A stretch of 41,508 nt of DNA from JAYSSF01 sp043772005 (GTDB lineage Bacteria > Patescibacteriota > Gracilibacteria > Absconditabacterales > Absconditicoccaceae): NCBI GenBank assembly GCA_043772005.1, contig JAYVGP010000019.1, forward strand, positions 1-41,508. The letters are read 5' to 3'. Every line of letters starts with the position of its first letter. The stretch's first letter is position 1. A program made the position numbers and the translations under genes. Below the pieces are notes generated by a model that worked only from the letters and a program-made list of their open reading frames with translations, was not told the origin of the DNA and did no database searches. This document shows, one piece after another, positions 37,320-41,508 of the stretch.

Positions 37320-37344
37320 AACCTGAGCTTTTGCTCAGGTTTTT
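37320..37344. terminator. Bidirectional rho-independent terminator
   Basis: AACCTGAGC-TTTT-GCTCAGGTT stem with A run before and T run after, between the convergent thioredoxin lipoprotein and the Kazal/SLH gene. Confidence 0.92.
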
Positions 37345-37360
37345 CTGGTGTTTGATTTGG

Positions 37361-38788
37361 CTACTTAATAGTTGCAGATGACCAGTCAATATATTCTTTG
37401 TGTGAATCGCTACTATTGACATAGATCATTGTAGACCGACTATCTTTGGGCTTGATGAAGTATTGAGATTGGTTGGTAGTGTAGACTCAGCAGTTAGCTC
37501 CTGTACTATTTGCTTTAAAATCAAAACGCTGAAGATTGGATCAGATAGTACTGTTAGATTGCTGGAAGATACAATCAGCTGATTTGTCTACGAGTCATTG
37601 TTTGATCATAGTGCTATGTACTTGGAATAAGAGAGATTGTAGTCATGTACTACCTGTACTTGTAAAGATGTGAATCAGTGGAATACTCGTAGTGATGTTA
37701 TTGGTTTTGGTGCTAAATATAACTCCTGGTAGGCTCTTATCATAACTAACTGTGGCAAACTTTTGTGTGATGTCACAGACTTGTCATCGCAGTGATACTG
37801 TGGTGTTGTTGATTTTGGACCAATCACATCATGGCTGAGGTAGGACATCAGGCTTGCCACTAGTACTCGTGTGAGAAGTCAGACTAATCAATGATCGAGA
37901 CATACTTGACCCATCTGCTGGCGGATTGTCGATTTTGCGTCCTACGACTTGAAGTTGGTAGCTATATCATGGTGTGTAATCAAATCACTGAATCTGATCA
38001 TAGAAGAGCTCCGCTTTCCCATTGCGGGTGATTTGCATACATTGTTGAGGAGCGACTCAGGTGCATGGTACGAGAGTATCGGCGATTGACCAGGTTTCGT
38101 AGATCGTATCTCACTGACTGCTTTTGGTATAGATTGTGTTCATAAGGACAATGAGCTCTCATCTTGTGATGATTCAGTTGGGCTGACCGATTGCTTGTTT
38201 GATATATCATTGGGTGATGGCATATTGTTCGTAGGGAGTCCATCGTTGTTCTGTTTCTGTTTTAAGTCCATCCATTATTCTCATGAGCATTGTGATTGCT
38301 TGTGCTTGTGTGACACTGCTTTGTGGGTGGAATTTGTTGTCCCATCATTTGATCATACCCTGATTACATGCGTCAGTGATATAGTTGGTCAGAGTAGGAT
38401 CTGTCATATTCATGTCAGTAAATGTACAGGAAAATGTTCCCTTATTGCTTGTGCGAGACATCGCCTTGCTAAACTGGAGTATCATCTTGGAGATTTGCTC
38501 TCTGGTGACGGCAGACTCAGATTTAAAGTCAGTCAGGCTATTGTATTTTGTGATACCAAATTGGTAGGCAAACTTGAGGGCTTGATCAAGCTCTGATCAG
38601 GTTTTACATTCACCAGCATATGCGATGGTCTTGCCGGCAGCAGTGGCAGTACATGCGTTGCCATAAGTGACACCATCTGTGCCACAGACTGGATCGTATT
38701 GCATGGTGCATGCAGTTTGAGCAGATGCCGTACCAAATCGTAAAGCATACATCGCAAATCATAGGAGAGAGGAGAAGAGAGTTTTCAT
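37361..38788 (-). CDS. Exported Kazal / SLH-like / DUF4377 surface protein
   Basis: 475 residues. Signal peptide about 1-23, whose hydrophobic core contains a CGA (38738-38740: MYAL-CGA-FGTASA), easier to read as Trp. A Kazal-type inhibitor unit follows (24-62): CTMQYDPVCGTDGVTYGNAC, ending in AGEC. Residues 65-230 have SLH-like repeats (AVTREQISKMILQF, GWDNKFHPQSSVTQAQAITM, RWTPYEQYAITQGYI). Residues 250-310 match DUF4377 (AELFYDQIQGFDYTPGYSYQ, PPADGSS). The C-terminal part is unknown, Cys-containing and Ser/Thr/Asn-rich. Probably anchored in the envelope and facing host proteases; the Kazal unit may inhibit serine proteases (inference). Confidence 0.78.
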
Positions 38789-38856
38789 GGCTGTAATAAT
38801 GTGATTTATAAAGCAGATTAGTATTGTGATAATCTTTTGCTTTTGTTTTGCAACTG

Positions 38857-40410
38857 TTACTCACTATCTACAAACATTGATTTGGATCTGTACTGGAGAC
38901 TCTCGGCAATATGTTTGGCGAGGATGAGGTCACTGTCATCCAGATCCGCAATCGTGCGAGCTAGCTTGATGATACGATGGACTACTCTGGGCGAAAGCGT
39001 GAGACGATTGGCTGCTTGCTTGACGAGATCTGATGCGGTATCATCAAGCTGGACATAGGCTTGAATCTCTTTGCTTCCCATATGTGCGTTGGCAGTAATG
39101 GGCGTATTGGCAAACCTGACTTGTTGTCTGGTTCGAGCTTGGATGATGGATGATTGCATATCGGTACTGGAGAGTTCATCATCGCTATGAGTGAGTAGCT
39201 TATCTATTTTCTCTCTGGGGATCTCCAAGATCATATCAATACGATCCAGCATCGGTCAGGAGATACGGTTTTGATAGCGCTTGATATCGTTGATGGAGCA
39301 GCTGCATTGCTTCTCAGGATCCTTGTAGTATCCACAGTTGCATGGGTTCATGGCTGCGACGAACATGATGTTACACGGATAGTTGACTGATCATACCGCT
39401 CTAGAGATAGTGATTTGCTTGTCCTCGAGGGGCTGACGTAGGATATCGAGTGTGTCTCTGGCAAATTCGCACAACTCATCCGCAAACAAGATCCCCCTAT
39501 GAGCCAATGATAGCTCACCAGGACGTAAGGTAGGTCAGCCTCAGGTAATACTCACCTTGGTGGCAGTATGATGGATGGCTCTATATGGTCTGTGGATGAT
39601 GAGGGGTTGGTCGACGGTGAGCTTGCCGATGAGGGAGTAGATCTGACTAGTCTCGAGGATTTCGTTGGGTGTCAGTGGTGGTAGTATTGATTGTAATGCT
39701 TTGGCTAACATTGTCTTACCGCTACCTGGAGCGCCGACCATGAGGACATTGTGAAATCATGCTGCTGCGACCATGAGAGCACGTTTGGCTGCGAGCTGAC
39801 CTTTGATGTGACGGAAATCTGCAAGATGCTCGGTAGAGTGCGTGATGGCTTCACCGATATTGTGATGATGTCAGGGTGTGAGTGTTGTCTGCCCATGGAT
39901 ACATCGATCCACGATCTGTTGGAGATGTTCGATAGGGTAGTAAGTGATACCTGGCAGATAGGAGAGCTCAAATGCGTTTTCTGCTGGGACGAAGAAGGTG
40001 GTGTAGCCACGCTTGATGGCGGACATGACCATAGGGAGTAATCAGGTGACTTTCTTGATATTTCCACCCAGGCCGAGCTCACCAAACCATAGTGATGACG
40101 TCACAAGATCCAAGTCAGGCATATTCTTATCATACAATAATGTGATGATACTCATCGCAATCGGGAGATCAAAACTTGTCCCCACTTTGCGGACATCTGA
40201 TGGGGCGAGATTGACGATAAATTTACGATTGGGGAGATCGACTCCTACATGACGAAACGCCGCTTTGATACGCTCCTTGGACTCCTTGATCGCAGTATCT
40301 GCCAGGCCGATAATCTCTAGTCACGGTAGTGATCTGTTGCTATCACACTCGCAGATGATCTCATATCCATCGAGTCACTGGTTGGCGTAGGTTCTGATGA
40401 GGGAGGACAT
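38857..40410 (-). CDS. comM: YifB/ComM family Mg-chelatase-like AAA+ ATPase
   Basis: 517 residues, family size about 505. N-terminal Lon-protease-like domain (GLEIIGLADTAIKESKERIK, then LPNRKFIVNLAPSDVRKVGTSFDLPIA, quoted in parts: LPNRKFIVNLAP and KVGTSFDLPIA), AAA+ core with Walker A GAPGSGKTMLAKAL, GGGPTLRPGELSLAHRGILF and Walker B ADEL, then a Cys cluster CNCGY..CSCS, RISGPMLDRIDM and a C-terminal helical domain with RVVHRIIKLARTIADLD. In Vibrio ComM is a branch-migration helicase in natural transformation. UGA codes Gly in the conserved GGG. CGA at 39133-39135 lies at the Arg of the ARxRQ motif, against a Trp meaning there. Confidence 0.95.
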
Positions 40411-40441
40411 AGGTTATAGGGCAAAGATTGAAGATGAGATA

Positions 40442-41320
40442 TTATATATTTGGAGATACTTCTATTGATCAACTGCTATTTCTAATTCATATAAATTCAA
40501 ATTGTCATGGATCTCATCGGATATACTTTGCATGGGATAAAATACCAAATATTTTATGTAATTGAGGATATCGGAGATATTTATAATATTCACCAGTTGT
40601 ATCGCACTTTAGTTTTTTTAATGCTTTATTTAGCTTTTCTGAATATGAGTTGCTATAATATTCCTCTACGGTTTTTGCTCTCCACTCTTCACTCCACTCT
40701 TCGGATGGTCAAAAACTAAAATAATTCGGTCACCTATTGCCTCGAATTTCTTGTGGTCGCTCAATATTAGGTACACAATTTTTTGAGAGAGATACTATAC
40801 GGGACATATAATTAATAGCTCATGATAAAGTAGATCAACTGTATTCATAAATCTTAACTAAATCTGTAGAATATCATTTACTATGACTGGCATCTGCCTT
40901 AATTATTTTAATTCACGGGTAGTCTATCATTTGTAACTTAGATCTAATGTTGTTTTTTCATGTTCATAATTGATTATTTCTACCAAAAATAAATGAAATA
41001 TTGGCATACTGATAGGAGTGTAATAGGAGTGAACTAAAGGGACTTCGGTTACTAGTTTTTATTCTATCTCCCAGTTGTGTTATACTTCATGAAAGTATCA
41101 GATCACTTTTTGATAAAATAGTTTTATTTGATTTAAACCATTTTCTAAAAGACAGAATCTCATCTTTTTTGTGAATATTAAAATACTTATGAATTTCTTT
41201 ACTGGAAAATGTTTTGTCGGAGTTGATTATTTTTTGTGAGTTATTTTGATCTATTGATCAGGCGTAAGAAAACCCCACAATAGTGAATATAAGTGTACAA
41301 ATAAGGATGATATTTTTCAT
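40442..41320 (-). CDS. Exported hypothetical protein, 292 residues
   Basis: Signal peptide 1-20 (ILICTLIFTIVGFSYA). The mature part is rich in Ser, Asn, Tyr and Lys with no Cys pairs apart from two lone Cys and no membrane anchor. Pieces of a wall-hydrolase feel (ADASHSKGYSTDLVKIYEYSG, then VSLSKNCVPNIE) are not enough for a call. AT-rich. Several UGA and five CGA, none informative. A promoter-distal gap 41321-41508 holds the second copy of a dispersed repeat and no gene. Confidence 0.6.
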
Positions 41321-41426
41321 TAGAGTGAATATTTGATAAATCACCGTAGATATAGTAAATACAGATTAGTTTTGCAAGGGGATTTTCTTTTTTTCTTTGC
41401 ATAAAAGATATTCTCTTCGTTCTTTG

Positions 41427-41473
41427 TCCTAAAAAAGGATTAGCTTTGCGTCGCATTGCACCCTTGTGGGGCA
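41427..41473. repeat. Dispersed intergenic repeat, copy 2
   Basis: TCCTAAAAAAGGATTAGCTT, then TGCGTCGCATTGCACCC; related to 33671-33699, both with a TCCT...AGGA palindrome followed by TAGCTT(T)GCG. Followed by a C/G-rich hairpin (CCCTTGTGGGG and GGGGCATAAACCCC). Confidence 0.55.
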
Positions 41474-41508
41474 TAAACCCCGAAAGAACTAAAAGTCTAG
41501 TCAAACAC

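Overview
The window reads as a chromosomal segment of a Patescibacteria/CPR bacterium of the Absconditabacteria (SR1) / Gracilibacteria group. The decisive evidence is the genetic code. Conserved genes are open only if UGA is glycine, as in NCBI translation table 25. In DnaJ the second Gly after HPD-K is UGA, in GyrB both glycines of GGLHGVG and the Gly of EGDSAGG are UGA, and UGA also sits in the Nudix box, HtpX, Def and RlmH. All coding calls below use UGA = Gly and TAA/TAG as the only stops. A second layer of recoding is visible. The minus-strand tRNA at 24521-24591 has a tRNA-Trp-like body (A1-U72, G73, Trp-like anticodon arm) but a CCG anticodon. CGA and CGG codons repeatedly fall where Trp is expected (PKD domains, Nudix, PriA-like, Abi-like protein, a signal-peptide core), whereas Arg is normally CGU/CGC/AGA. 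This fits CGA/CGG to Trp, a reassignment that, as I recall, has been predicted computationally for Absconditabacterales. One CGA, in YifB, argues the other way.

Layout. 1-92: start of a type IV pilin-like gene. 380-3892 (minus): a heat-shock-flavoured cluster with HtpX protease, a membrane coiled-coil protein, a DUF212/PAP2-like protein, a zinc-ribbon membrane protein, a small acidic protein and a short HrcA-like repressor. 4026-8046: hypothetical genes around a TrhO-type rhodanese. 8180-10702: DnaJ, an exported anchored protein and Fe/Mn superoxide dismutase. 10734-14659: a frameshifted Abi-family gene, a DnaQ-like exonuclease / degenerate DinG-like protein split in frame by a DUF559 nuclease with terminal inverted repeats, and a DUF456 membrane protein. 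14771-19550: GyrB, a structured non-coding region, an RsuA-type pseudouridine synthase, a sigma-region-4/HARE-HTH regulator and a YigZ/IMPACT protein. 19627-23977: small zinc-ribbon membrane genes, an EnvC-like LytM protein with a transglycosylase-like tail, peptide deformylase and a CutA-like protein. 24036-28481: RlmH, the unusual tRNA, a racemase-like protein, a Nudix hydrolase, a truncated PriA-like protein, a DoxX-like protein and tRNA-Thr(GGU). 28594-32706: a 1370-residue PKD surface protein. 32810-37264: NrdR, an S4 protein, an RlmD-like methyltransferase, a 3D/peptidoglycan-binding protein and a thioredoxin-fold lipoprotein. 37361-41320 (minus): a Kazal/SLH/DUF4377 surface protein, the YifB/ComM ATPase and an exported unknown.

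The gene set suits a small host-associated cell: many exported or wall-directed proteins (pilin, PKD, SLH, LytM, 3D), protein quality control (HtpX, HrcA, DnaJ), translation-linked RNA modification (TrhO, RsuA, RlmH, RlmD) and natural-competence-type parts (pilin, ComM). Several DNA-transaction proteins (DinG-like, PriA-like) keep their fold but have lost motor motifs. Dispersed repeats occur between genes and, unusually, in frame inside several genes. There is no rRNA, no CRISPR array and no classical IS transposase.
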